The translations under genes and the position numbers were made by a program. A stretch of DNA of 44,084 nt from Acidobacteriota bacterium (GTDB lineage Bacteria > Acidobacteriota > Terriglobia > Bryobacterales > Bryobacteraceae): contig VFZW01000010.1 of the NCBI GenBank assembly GCA_016871055.1, positions 1-44,084 of the forward strand, in the 5' to 3' direction. Positions 37,108 to 44,084 of the stretch are shown piece after piece. The notes under the pieces were generated by a model. It had not been told where the DNA came from. It saw only the letters and a program-made list of their open reading frames with translations, and did not search any database. Position 1 is the stretch's first letter. Each line of letters opens with the position of its first letter.

Positions 37108-38484
37108 ATGCTGAATCAAAATCGTGTTAGTTCTTCCATGACAAATTTCAAGCACATCAATAAAGGACGGCTGATCACGGTCGGTTTCGCCGTACCGATG
37201 ATCCTTTGGGCTTTCGGGTCTGGACCGGACCCGAATTCCGAAGGCGGTCCGGGCGGCAACGCCTCGGCTTGCGCGCAAGCGGGTTGCCACACGGGAACCA
37301 GCCTGAATCCGTCGGGCGGCAACGTCGCGCTGCAGTTTCCGTCGGGCTTGACATATACGCCGGGCGTGAAGCAACGGATTAAGGTTGTTATCACGGATTC
37401 CAGTTCCGCTGTGCGCCGTTATGGCTTTCAATTGTCGGCACGTCTCGGCAGCAACGAAACGCGCGGTCAGGCCGGACGGTTCGAAAACGTCAGCTCCGCG
37501 ACGATCATTCTTTGCGGCAACGGCCAGGAGCGGAGTGGCAGCGGCAACTGCGCCGCCTCGAACCCACTGGAGTTCATCGAGCACGGCATGGCCAGCACGT
37601 CCGGAACTTTTGAAGTCGACTGGACGCCGCCGGCAAGCGACGTCGGCGCAGTTAAGTTTTATGTCGCCGGCAACGCCGCCAACGGCAACAGTTCCAGTTC
37701 TGGAGACCGCATCCACACCGCCAACGCCACCATCAACTTCCAAGCCGCGAGTGGCGGCGGCAATCGTCCAGAAATCAAATCTGGCGGCGTGGTGGTGATC
37801 GGCTCGTACGCGCCTGGCGTTGTTACCGGTTCGTGGATTTCGATTTTCGGCAACAACCTTTCGACCACAACAAAAGACTGGGGTGGCTTGATAAGCGCGG
37901 CGGGCGCGTTCCCGACCGCGATCGACGGCGTTAGCGTGACGGTCGACGGCAAGGCTGCGTTCATGAATTACGTTTCGCCGGGTCAAGTGAACATTCAGGT
38001 GCCGGATCTCGCAGGCAAAATCGGTCCTGTCCAGGTCATCGTAAAGAACGCCGCAGGCGAATCGCTGCCGTTCAGTGTCACCGCAAGCAAGGAGAATCCG
38101 AGCTTGTTCTCGTATGCCGTCGGCACCAAGAATTATCCGGCAGCCGTTCGAGGCGATGCCGCAATTATCGGCCCGGCCGGTACCGCCGGTGTCGTGCCGG
38201 CAAAAACCGGCGAAGTCATTTTGATCTTTGGCACGGGCTTCGGCCCGACCAACCCGGTGGTCGCTCCTGGACGCACGTTCAGCGGCGCCGCACCGCTTGT
38301 TGACCGAGTGCAGATGCGCATAGGTGGCGTGTCGGTCACTCCATCGTTTGACGGTCTTTCCGGGCCCGGCTTGAATCAGTTCAATGTGACGGTTCCGCAA
38401 CTCGCTAATGGCGAACATCGCATTGAAATGACCATTAACGGCGTTTCAATTCAGACCGGACTGCTACTCGCGGTCCAAAACTAA
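37108..38484 (+). CDS. choice-of-anchor V/TIGR03437 domain secreted protein (first of tandem pair)
   Basis: A 458-residue secreted protein. After a hydrophobic N-terminus (LITVGFAVPMILWAFG) it has SACAQAGCHTGTSLNPSGG, a CxxxCH motif that starts the choice-of-anchor V (reeler-like) domain, with LTYTPGVKQRIKVVI and WTPPASDVGAVKFYVAGNAANG typical of it. From about residue 235 it has the TIGR03437 domain characteristic of Solibacter (YAPGVVTGSWISIFGNNLS, VNIQVPDLAGKIGPVQVIV, VILIFGTGFGPTNP). It may be anchored at the surface or bind ligands; no enzymatic site is visible. The CxxxCH spacing is one residue longer than a canonical c-haem motif. It lies 7 bp before its paralogue. Confidence 0.85.
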   Translation: MLNQNRVSSSMTNFKHINKGRLITVGFAVPMILWAFGSGPDPNSEGGPGGNASACAQAGCHTGTSLNPSGGNVALQFPSGLTYTPGVKQRIKVVITDSSSAVRRYGFQLSARLGSNETRGQAGRFENVSSATIILCGNGQERSGSGNCAASNPLEFIEHGMASTSGTFEVDWTPPASDVGAVKFYVAGNAANGNSSSSGDRIHTANATINFQAASGGGNRPEIKSGGVVVIGSYAPGVVTGSWISIFGNNLSTTTKDWGGLISAAGAFPTAIDGVSVTVDGKAAFMNYVSPGQVNIQVPDLAGKIGPVQVIVKNAAGESLPFSVTASKENPSLFSYAVGTKNYPAAVRGDAAIIGPAGTAGVVPAKTGEVILIFGTGFGPTNPVVAPGRTFSGAAPLVDRVQMRIGGVSVTPSFDGLSGPGLNQFNVTVPQLANGEHRIEMTINGVSIQTGLLLAVQN

Positions 38485-38491
38485 AGGAACC

Positions 38492-39868
38492 ATGTTTCGA
38501 TCACGTACTTTGCTTCAACTTCTCATCACGGGCGCGCTCTTGAGCGCGCCCGCTCTGTTTGCTCGCTCCGCGTTCCCGCCGATCGCCGCCTCGGGCGTAC
38601 CGACCGATGCCAGCGCCGCGAACGCATGTTCGCAGTGCCATCAACCGGCGGGCGGCGCGAATACCGACTCTCGCGGCCGGTTGCAGATCATGGTCGACAA
38701 CTTGACCTACACCCCGGGCGTGAAAAAGCGCATCAAGGTCAGGATCGATCACTCCGAAGCGCAGCGCTGGGGCTTTCAGTTTACGGCGCGTCAGGCAGGC
38801 AACACCCGCACCGGCGCCGGTTCTTTCGCCGAAGATGCCAACACTACGCTGCGTTGCGGCGGGACTCCCGCACTGACAGTACCGCCTTGCGCCGGCGAAC
38901 CGGAACCGCAGTTCATCAGCCACAACTCCGCCTCAACCCGCATGGGTACCCGCGGAGGCGTTGACTGGGAGTTCGAGTGGACTCCGCCCGCGAACGAAGT
39001 GGGAGACATCATCCTCTATGCCGCCAGCATCGCCGCCAACGGCAACGGCAATAATCAAGGCGACTCGCTCTACACGACCTCGATCACCCTCCGTGCGCAA
39101 GGCGCCTGCAACCTCACCACACGGCCGAATGTCCGCTCGGTCGGCAACGCTGCGTCGTTCGCGCGGGAACTCTCGCCGAGCGCCCTCGCTTCCGTCTTCG
39201 GCCTTAACTTCGAAGTCGCCGGACGGACGCGCAACGTCAGCGCAGGCGATCTCGTCGACGGTCGATTCCCGACTTCGCTCGCTTGCGTCGCCGTCACAGT
39301 CGGCGGCAAGCGCGCTCCAGTGACTTACGTCCAGACGGACCAGATCAACTTCCAGGTTCCGTTCGACGTTCCGTCGGGCGCGGTACCGCTGGTTGTGATC
39401 CTCAATCCGGACCGCCAGAACGAACTCCGTTCCGACATTGCGACGGTTACGGTCAATAACCACTCGCCGGCCTTCTTTACGTTTGGCGGCAAGTCGATCG
39501 CGGCCCTGAACGCACAAGGCACTCCGGTGGCCGCAGCCGCGGACGTTCCGGGCGGCGTCGCGGCGCGTCGCGGCGATGTCGTCAGCCTTTACGGCACCGG
39601 TTTCGGTCTGAGCGAGCCGGTCTACCAGTCCGGCGAAATCCCAACCGGCGCGGTTTCGCTGCGTGACCGTGTCACGGTCACCGTTGGCGGAACGATTCTG
39701 GCTGCTTCCGACGTGCTCTACGCGGGTCTCGCGCCGGGCAATATCACAGGCCTCCAGCAGATCAACATCCGCGTGCCGATGTCCACGGCGCCGGGCAATG
39801 TGGCGATCTCGATCTCGGTCGGCGGTGTTTCGACACCAACGGCGGGCGCGGTGATTCCGGTCCAGTAA
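38492..39868 (+). CDS. choice-of-anchor V/TIGR03437 domain secreted protein (second of tandem pair)
   Basis: A 458-residue paralogue of the upstream gene, coincidentally the same length. Signal peptide MFRSRTLLQLLITGALLSAPALFA leads to NACSQCHQPAGGANTDSRGR; here the motif is canonical CxxCH, so haem binding is conceivable but unproven. The reeler-like part (LTYTPGVKKRIKVRIDHSE, WTPPANEVGDIILYAAS) and TIGR03437 part (SPSALASVFGLNFEV, VTYVQTDQINFQVPFDV, DVVSLYGTGFGLSEP) follow. A strong terminator hairpin lies 22 bp after the stop, ending the pair's transcript. Confidence 0.86.
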   Translation: MFRSRTLLQLLITGALLSAPALFARSAFPPIAASGVPTDASAANACSQCHQPAGGANTDSRGRLQIMVDNLTYTPGVKKRIKVRIDHSEAQRWGFQFTARQAGNTRTGAGSFAEDANTTLRCGGTPALTVPPCAGEPEPQFISHNSASTRMGTRGGVDWEFEWTPPANEVGDIILYAASIAANGNGNNQGDSLYTTSITLRAQGACNLTTRPNVRSVGNAASFARELSPSALASVFGLNFEVAGRTRNVSAGDLVDGRFPTSLACVAVTVGGKRAPVTYVQTDQINFQVPFDVPSGAVPLVVILNPDRQNELRSDIATVTVNNHSPAFFTFGGKSIAALNAQGTPVAAAADVPGGVAARRGDVVSLYGTGFGLSEPVYQSGEIPTGAVSLRDRVTVTVGGTILAASDVLYAGLAPGNITGLQQINIRVPMSTAPGNVAISISVGGVSTPTAGAVIPVQ

Positions 39869-39890
39869 CAACCTGAAACTGTTGTCTCGC

Positions 39891-39935
39891 AAGTGAAGGG
39901 CGCGGCGCCGAAAGGCTTCGCGCCCTTCACTTTTC
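39891..39935 (+). terminator. rho-independent terminator after the choice-of-anchor pair
   Basis: AAGTGAAGGGCGCG (39891-39904) pairs perfectly over 14 bp with CGCGCCCTTCACTT (39919-39932), with an inner GCC-GAAA-GGC hairpin and a TTTT run at the end of the stem. This is the clearest intrinsic terminator in the window. Confidence 0.88.
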
Positions 39936-40005
39936 GATTCCGGTCAAACTGCCTAGGAATTTCCCGATCTTCTCAACGATCGATAGGAAAGCTAGCATCG
40001 AAGTG

Positions 40006-40791
40006 ATGCCCCGAGTTCTCTGGCTGGGGGCCCTGCTTGCCAACCTGTCATGGGCGCAGACACCGATTTATACAGCTTCCAGCATCGTCAACGCCGCGAC
40101 CAACGAACCCGGCGCACTCGCGCCGCTGTCTTTGGTGTCTCTATTCGGCCGCGGTTTGGCCTCCACCACCAAGGCATTGACATCAGACGAGATTCGCAAC
40201 GGCCAATTGCCGACGATTCTGATCGGAACCGGCGTCAGCGTCAGCCTCGACAACGTTGCCGTGCCGATACTGTTTGCGTCGCCGACACAGGTAAATTTCC
40301 TCATACCGGGCAACACTCGAACAGGGCTCCGGCGTCTCCGGCTTAGCCGGGAAGGCGCGGCCGGTCCGGAAATCGAAATTCGCATCGGCGACTCCGCTCC
40401 CGGGCTCTTCGCGATGGCCGGCCAAAACATCATCGCCTCCCACGCCGATGGCCGACTGGTTGCCGCCGACACACCGGCCGAACCGGGCGAACTGATCATC
40501 CTCTACGCGGCGGGGCTTGGCACAACACAGCCGGCACTCAGCGGAATGACGTTGCCCACCACCGCCGCTTCGATCAGCGCCCGGCGCGATCTGGACGTGC
40601 TGCTTAACGGTGAACCGATCGCGGACGATCTGATTCTTTACGCTGGCGTCACACCCGGCTTTGCGGGACTGTACCAGATCAACTTCCGCATTCCCACGAG
40701 CGCACCGGCAAATCCCGAGATTCGCCTGCGCCTCCGAGGACAAATTAGTCCTCCGCGTCTATCGTTACCGGTCCGCGCACCGCTACAATAG
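40006..40791 (+). CDS. stand-alone TIGR03437-domain secreted protein
   Basis: A 261-residue protein with signal peptide MPRVLWLGALLANLSWAQ and then the TIGR03437 domain alone: SIVNAATNEPGALAPLSLVS, LFGRGLASTTKAL, ILFASPTQVNFLIPGNTR, LIILYAAGLGTTQPALSG and GFAGLYQINFRIPTSAP. In the upstream genes this domain is joined to a reeler-like part; here it stands by itself, suggesting that the domain folds and works independently. I prefer ATG 40006 over GTG 40003; AGGAAA lies about 15 bp upstream. Confidence 0.85.
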   Translation: MPRVLWLGALLANLSWAQTPIYTASSIVNAATNEPGALAPLSLVSLFGRGLASTTKALTSDEIRNGQLPTILIGTGVSVSLDNVAVPILFASPTQVNFLIPGNTRTGLRRLRLSREGAAGPEIEIRIGDSAPGLFAMAGQNIIASHADGRLVAADTPAEPGELIILYAAGLGTTQPALSGMTLPTTAASISARRDLDVLLNGEPIADDLILYAGVTPGFAGLYQINFRIPTSAPANPEIRLRLRGQISPPRLSLPVRAPLQ

Positions 40792-40800
40792 CTAAATACG

Positions 40801-41214
40801 ATGTACCCACGCGCCGTAACCGCGACCCTGCTTGTTGCTGCCGTCTCCCTATTCTCCACCTTCCGTCTCTTCATGCAGACCGCCGACGCTTATACACAAG
40901 CGCCCGCCATCGACGGCGTTACGGAATATACGGAGCGGTTAAAGGCGCTCAAGGACGCGCTGCCGCCAACGGGCGTGATCGGCTACATGACCGACCCCGG
41001 AACTCCGGCAAACAACACCGACGCCATGGCCGAACATCACATCATCCAATACGCACTTGCGCCGTTGGTTGTTGTCCCCAACGCCAATCAGAAATATGTC
41101 GTTGGAAATTTTCACAAGACAATCGCGACCGGATCGCTGCGCGATCAAGGTTTCAAACTGGTCCGCGAATTTGGGAACGGCATTGCCCTACTGGAAAACG
41201 AGAAGGTGAAGTAG
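40801..41214 (+). CDS. single-pass membrane protein paired with a GT-C-like enzyme, unknown function
   Basis: A 137-residue protein. An N-terminal hydrophobic helix (ATLLVAAVSLFSTFRLF) anchors a hydrophilic domain with TGVIGYMTDPGTPANNTDAM and HIIQYALAPLVVVPNANQKY. The gene ends 4 bp before the downstream GT-C-like gene, so the two are certainly co-transcribed. Sequences like this resemble the periplasmic tail found fused to other membrane glycosyltransferases, so this may be a detached domain or partner. No family named. Confidence 0.72.
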   Translation: MYPRAVTATLLVAAVSLFSTFRLFMQTADAYTQAPAIDGVTEYTERLKALKDALPPTGVIGYMTDPGTPANNTDAMAEHHIIQYALAPLVVVPNANQKYVVGNFHKTIATGSLRDQGFKLVREFGNGIALLENEKVK

Positions 41215-41218
41215 CTCC

Positions 41219-42580
41219 ATGGCTGGCTTGTTCTTGCTCCTCGTCACGGTCGCATCTGGCTTCGCTTTGGTCCGGGCGATCTGGCCAGCGCCATGGCGCT
41301 GGTCTTCCGCCGATCCCATCCGTCTGGCCTTGGCGCCGGTCGCCGGACTTGGCCTCGCCAGTATCCTGTTTTACCTTGTCCGGATCGCCGCCGGATTGCC
41401 GCCAATGGCGGCGGCGGGCGCGATGCTTTGCGCCGCGGGGTTCGCGGGGGCCATCGCCCACAAACGCGCGGCCGCGGAAGAATTGCCGGGGCACTCCGGG
41501 AAGGCTCCATTTTGGCTCTGGGTGTTACTTACCGCCGCCGCCGCACTATCGATTTTCACGGTCACGATGATGACCTCCATCGCGCCACACGGTGAATGGG
41601 ACGCCTGGTCCATTTGGAATCTGCGCGCCCGGTTCCTGGTTCGCGCGGATAACCTGCAAACCCCTTTCGTCGCACTGCTGGACTGGTCGCACCCGGACTA
41701 TCCCCTGATGGTGCCCGCTTCCATCGCCATGCTCTGGTCCACGAGCGGCGCGGAGTCGCAGCCCGTCGTCGCCGGGGTTCAGGCGCTGTTTCTGATCTCG
41801 GCGATTGCCGTGCCATTCACCATACTCCGCTACCTCCGGGGCGCGGCTATCGCGGTGATCGCCGCCATCGCGATTATCGGGGGCAGCACCATCGTCCGCA
41901 TGACGGCGGCGATGTACGCCGACGTTCCGATGGCCGCGCTGATCGTTTGTGCCGGCGCGATGGCTGTGTTGGCGCTTGAGTCCAAGTCAGACGGGCGCGG
42001 CCCCGCGATTTTAGCCGGACTGCTGGCCGCTCTGGGCGCATGGACCAAGAATGAAGGCCTGCTGTTTTTTGGGGTGCTGGCCGGGTCTATCGCTTTCGTG
42101 GCAACCAGCCGCGCGGAGCTGATGTCTCGAATCGGCAAGCTGCGTGACTTCGCGATCGGGGCGGCGCCCGTGGTGGCGGTCGTGTTCTACTTCAAGTCCA
42201 GCGCCAAGGTAACCAACGATCTGGTGAGTTCGGCGAGTGGGACGTTCATGGACCGGATCGCGGACACGCATCGACACTGGGTGGCGTTTTGGTCGATGGC
42301 GGGCGAATCGCTGACGTTCGGCAACTACATCGTACCGCCCGTTGTCGTCTTCTGCGTATGGCTGGGAGTTAACCGGCTGCGGCGGCCGGTGCGCGGGGCC
42401 TGGCTGATACCGATCTTCGCCGCGGTTGCGCAACTGGCCGGCTACTATCTCGTCTACATCGGGGGCTCGGCCGACATTCAGTGGCAGATCGACACTTCTG
42501 TGGCCCGCATTATGATGCATGTGTGGCCGTTGTGTCTTTTCGGCGTGTTCCTTATTACCGCACCGCTCGAGAAAGAGTAA
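41219..42580 (+). CDS. GT-C-type membrane glycosyltransferase (ArnT/PMT-like)
   Basis: A 453-residue protein with about 11 hydrophobic segments. The first long loop has APHGEWDAWSIWNLRARFLV, with the acidic/aromatic pattern expected of the GT-C catalytic loop, and DWSHPDYPLMVPASIAMLW matches the conserved stretch of family 39-like glycosyltransferases. These enzymes move a sugar from a polyprenyl-phosphate donor to an acceptor at the periplasmic face. Donor and acceptor are unknown. It is coupled to the small membrane protein upstream (4-bp gap). Confidence 0.8.
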   Translation: MAGLFLLLVTVASGFALVRAIWPAPWRWSSADPIRLALAPVAGLGLASILFYLVRIAAGLPPMAAAGAMLCAAGFAGAIAHKRAAAEELPGHSGKAPFWLWVLLTAAAALSIFTVTMMTSIAPHGEWDAWSIWNLRARFLVRADNLQTPFVALLDWSHPDYPLMVPASIAMLWSTSGAESQPVVAGVQALFLISAIAVPFTILRYLRGAAIAVIAAIAIIGGSTIVRMTAAMYADVPMAALIVCAGAMAVLALESKSDGRGPAILAGLLAALGAWTKNEGLLFFGVLAGSIAFVATSRAELMSRIGKLRDFAIGAAPVVAVVFYFKSSAKVTNDLVSSASGTFMDRIADTHRHWVAFWSMAGESLTFGNYIVPPVVVFCVWLGVNRLRRPVRGAWLIPIFAAVAQLAGYYLVYIGGSADIQWQIDTSVARIMMHVWPLCLFGVFLITAPLEKE

Positions 42581-42640
42581 CCCGCCGGCGCCGACCCGCG
42601 TACAAAGTTGTAGGCGTAGAATGGAGACGAGGTATTCATT

Positions 42641-43378
42641 ATGACGAGGATCGGGTTTGCCGTCAGTCTTTGCGGCTGCATGTTGCTTCCGGCCCAGGAT
42701 GTAGTGCACACCTACACGGTGAAACCTGGCACACGAGTGCCTCTCGTCATGATTAACAGCGTCTCGACGAAACATGCCGCCGAGGGCGACCGCGTGTATC
42801 TGGAGACCTCGTTCCCGATTCTCGCCGATGGCAAAATCGTAATTCCGCCCGGTTCCTACGTCGCCGGAACGATCACCTCCTCCAAGCGCGCCGGCCGGGT
42901 GAAGGGCCGCGCGGAGCTTTACTTGCGCTTCGACTCGCTAACCTTGCCAAACGGGGTAACGCGCGACTTCCGAGCCCGTGTCGGCGGCCTCGACGGGCGA
43001 TCTTCCGAAGAGCTGGATCGTACCGAGGGCAATATTAAAGGCGAGACGACCAAGGGCGAGGATGCGTCGAAGATCACGACGGGGTCGACGGCGGGCGCGT
43101 CGGTAGGTGCGATTGCGACACGATCGGCCGGAGGCGCGGGACTCGGCGCAGCCGCGGGGGCGGCCGCGGGCGTGGCGGCCGTTTTGCTCACACGCGGAGC
43201 GGATGTTGTCTTGGGGCGTGGGACCGTGGTCGAAATGGTGCTCGACCGGGCGCTGGACTTTGAGGAGATGGAGGTCGATTTCTCAAAGGCTCCGGCGAAG
43301 CGGGCGCTGGCATCCGAAGAAGGACCGCAACCAAAGAAGTCATCGGGAGATCGGCCTCGACTCGGTTTCCCCAATTGA
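42641..43378 (+). CDS. secreted TrbI/VirB10-like domain protein with glycine-zipper region
   Basis: A 245-residue protein with signal peptide MTRIGFAVSLCGCMLLPAQ. Residues about 30-110 (LETSFPILADGKIVIPPGSY, VAGTITSSKRAGRVKGRAEL, RFDSLTLPNGV) match the core of VirB10/TrbI-like proteins that span the envelope in secretion systems. A Gly/Ala-rich stretch (about 150-185: SAGGAGLGAAAGAAAGVAAV) could cross a membrane as a glycine zipper. No other secretion genes are nearby, so a free-standing envelope role is more likely than conjugation. GAGG lies about 9 bp before the ATG. Confidence 0.75.
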   Translation: MTRIGFAVSLCGCMLLPAQDVVHTYTVKPGTRVPLVMINSVSTKHAAEGDRVYLETSFPILADGKIVIPPGSYVAGTITSSKRAGRVKGRAELYLRFDSLTLPNGVTRDFRARVGGLDGRSSEELDRTEGNIKGETTKGEDASKITTGSTAGASVGAIATRSAGGAGLGAAAGAAAGVAAVLLTRGADVVLGRGTVVEMVLDRALDFEEMEVDFSKAPAKRALASEEGPQPKKSSGDRPRLGFPN

Positions 43379-43532
43379 GCTAAGTGACTTTCCTTAGGAC
43401 CAGTAGCCCACTGGCCCCGTAATACGCTAGTACTTCTGACCCTATACTACGTGTACTCAACAATACCTACAATTTTGGTCCTTCAAGCCTATTCTCCTAG
43501 GACTGTCCCGCCGATACACTTCTTGTGGACCT
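43379..43532. other. 154-bp intergenic stretch, possible promoter
   Basis: This gap appears richer in A and T than its surroundings. It contains TATACT (about 43442-43447), a possible -10 element for the downstream gene, and two similar copies of a TCCT-AGGAC motif (about 43391 and 43495). No open frame or tRNA-like fold was seen. A promoter or small leader is plausible but not shown. Confidence 0.3.
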
Positions 43533-44078
43533 ATGGACCTCGGATCAATAGAACTCCAAATCTTTGTTAGCCTGACGGTCGTCCTGGGCGCGGCGTTTGT
43601 CGCGCTAGTTTGCGACTACCTCAAAGGCAACAACGAACAACTGCGAGAACACAATATCGAACTGCGCGTCCGGAAAGAGGAGCAGGAGCGGCGTTTGCTT
43701 CTGGACCCCGCCGGCTACATCGCTCAGCAGCAGTTGAAGCCCGTTGTGCCCGCGGTGCATGTACCGAATGCCGCAAAAGCGCCGGTCGCGCCTCAAGACG
43801 TCATGCGGTCTCACGCCTCCCGCGAAGACCTTGCCGCCGCCGAAGCCCGCGCCGAGGCGCTGCAGAGCCGTACGCAGGACCAGTCTGATGTAGCCGACGT
43901 TCCCTCAATGGGCGGCAAACGCAAACGGAGAAGCCGGCGGTATGCCGATGCGGAGTCCAAGCCGCTTGGTGAGAGTTTGAGGCTGTCCCCTACGGTGAGA
44001 CAAAAGTTTAGAGACAGTTGGCGGCCCCTGCAAAAAAGCAGTGGACAGCTAGTTTTAGTTTTAGCAGAATCGCAGTAG
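43533..44078 (+). CDS. membrane-anchored hypothetical protein with basic tail
   Basis: A 181-residue protein. An N-terminal helix (LQIFVSLTVVLGAAFVALVCDYL) is followed by a charged coiled-coil-like segment (REHNIELRVRKEEQERRLLL), a Pro/Ala-rich linker and a basic stretch KRKRRSRRY. It resembles the single-pass, unassigned membrane proteins common in Acidobacteriota; no function can be given. The start is ATG 43533, with no clear Shine-Dalgarno. The stop is 6 bp from the window edge, so its operon context downstream is not visible. Confidence 0.75.
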   Translation: MDLGSIELQIFVSLTVVLGAAFVALVCDYLKGNNEQLREHNIELRVRKEEQERRLLLDPAGYIAQQQLKPVVPAVHVPNAAKAPVAPQDVMRSHASREDLAAAEARAEALQSRTQDQSDVADVPSMGGKRKRRSRRYADAESKPLGESLRLSPTVRQKFRDSWRPLQKSSGQLVLVLAESQ

Positions 44079-44084
44079 TCGAAG

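Overview
The window looks like chromosomal DNA of an Acidobacteriota bacterium, most likely of the Solibacter/Bryobacter type. The evidence is a large TonB-dependent receptor with an N-terminal carboxypeptidase-like domain, three proteins with the Solibacter-type TIGR03437 C-terminal domain, two secreted PQQ-like beta-propellers that start NWPQWRGP, and GC-rich DNA packed with short, overlapping operons. This assignment is inference from gene content. No rRNA, tRNA, CRISPR array, transposase or prophage was seen.

Layout. 1-4658 (minus): MFS permease, secreted beta-helix protein and an M36 (fungalysin) metalloprotease cut by the window edge. 4865-7110 (plus): beta-propeller protein overlapping a LacI-type regulator. 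7094-10707 (minus): small membrane protein and TonB-dependent receptor. 10758-16365 (plus): second beta-propeller, DUF3311 protein, Na+/solute symporter, MFS permease and mtaB, followed by a PIN-domain remnant. 16462-20299 (minus): mrp, alpha/beta-hydrolase-domain protein, tsaD. 20317-22054 (plus): queA and a DtxR-type regulator. 22016-28196 (minus): IlvD/Edd dehydratase, GT-C-like membrane protein, and a decayed gene in which a sialidase-like domain runs in frame into an FAD-dependent oxidoreductase. 28222-30971: an ArsC-like gene with an in-frame UGA, a MazEF-like pair, an interrupted dual-OB-like gene and two DUF488 genes. 30972-36051 (minus): uvrA, a TPR protein and two small secreted helical proteins. 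36041 to the end (plus): mutY, two tandem choice-of-anchor V/TIGR03437 proteins, a lone TIGR03437 protein, a GT-C-like glycosyltransferase with a small partner, a VirB10/TrbI-like protein and a membrane-anchored hypothetical.

Main themes are sugar-acid and polysaccharide use (permeases, beta-helix protein, IlvD/Edd dehydratase, sialidase remnant, receptor, LacI regulator), tRNA modification (mtaB, tsaD, queA) and DNA repair (uvrA, mutY).

The most interesting item is the ArsC/Spx-like gene at 28222-28569. Its whole reading frame is intact except for one UGA placed exactly at the first cysteine of the CxxC redox motif, with hairpin potential just downstream. It is a good selenoprotein candidate. 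The caveat is that three other in-frame stops and a small deletion occur in genes within about 6.5 kb, so local gene decay must be excluded.
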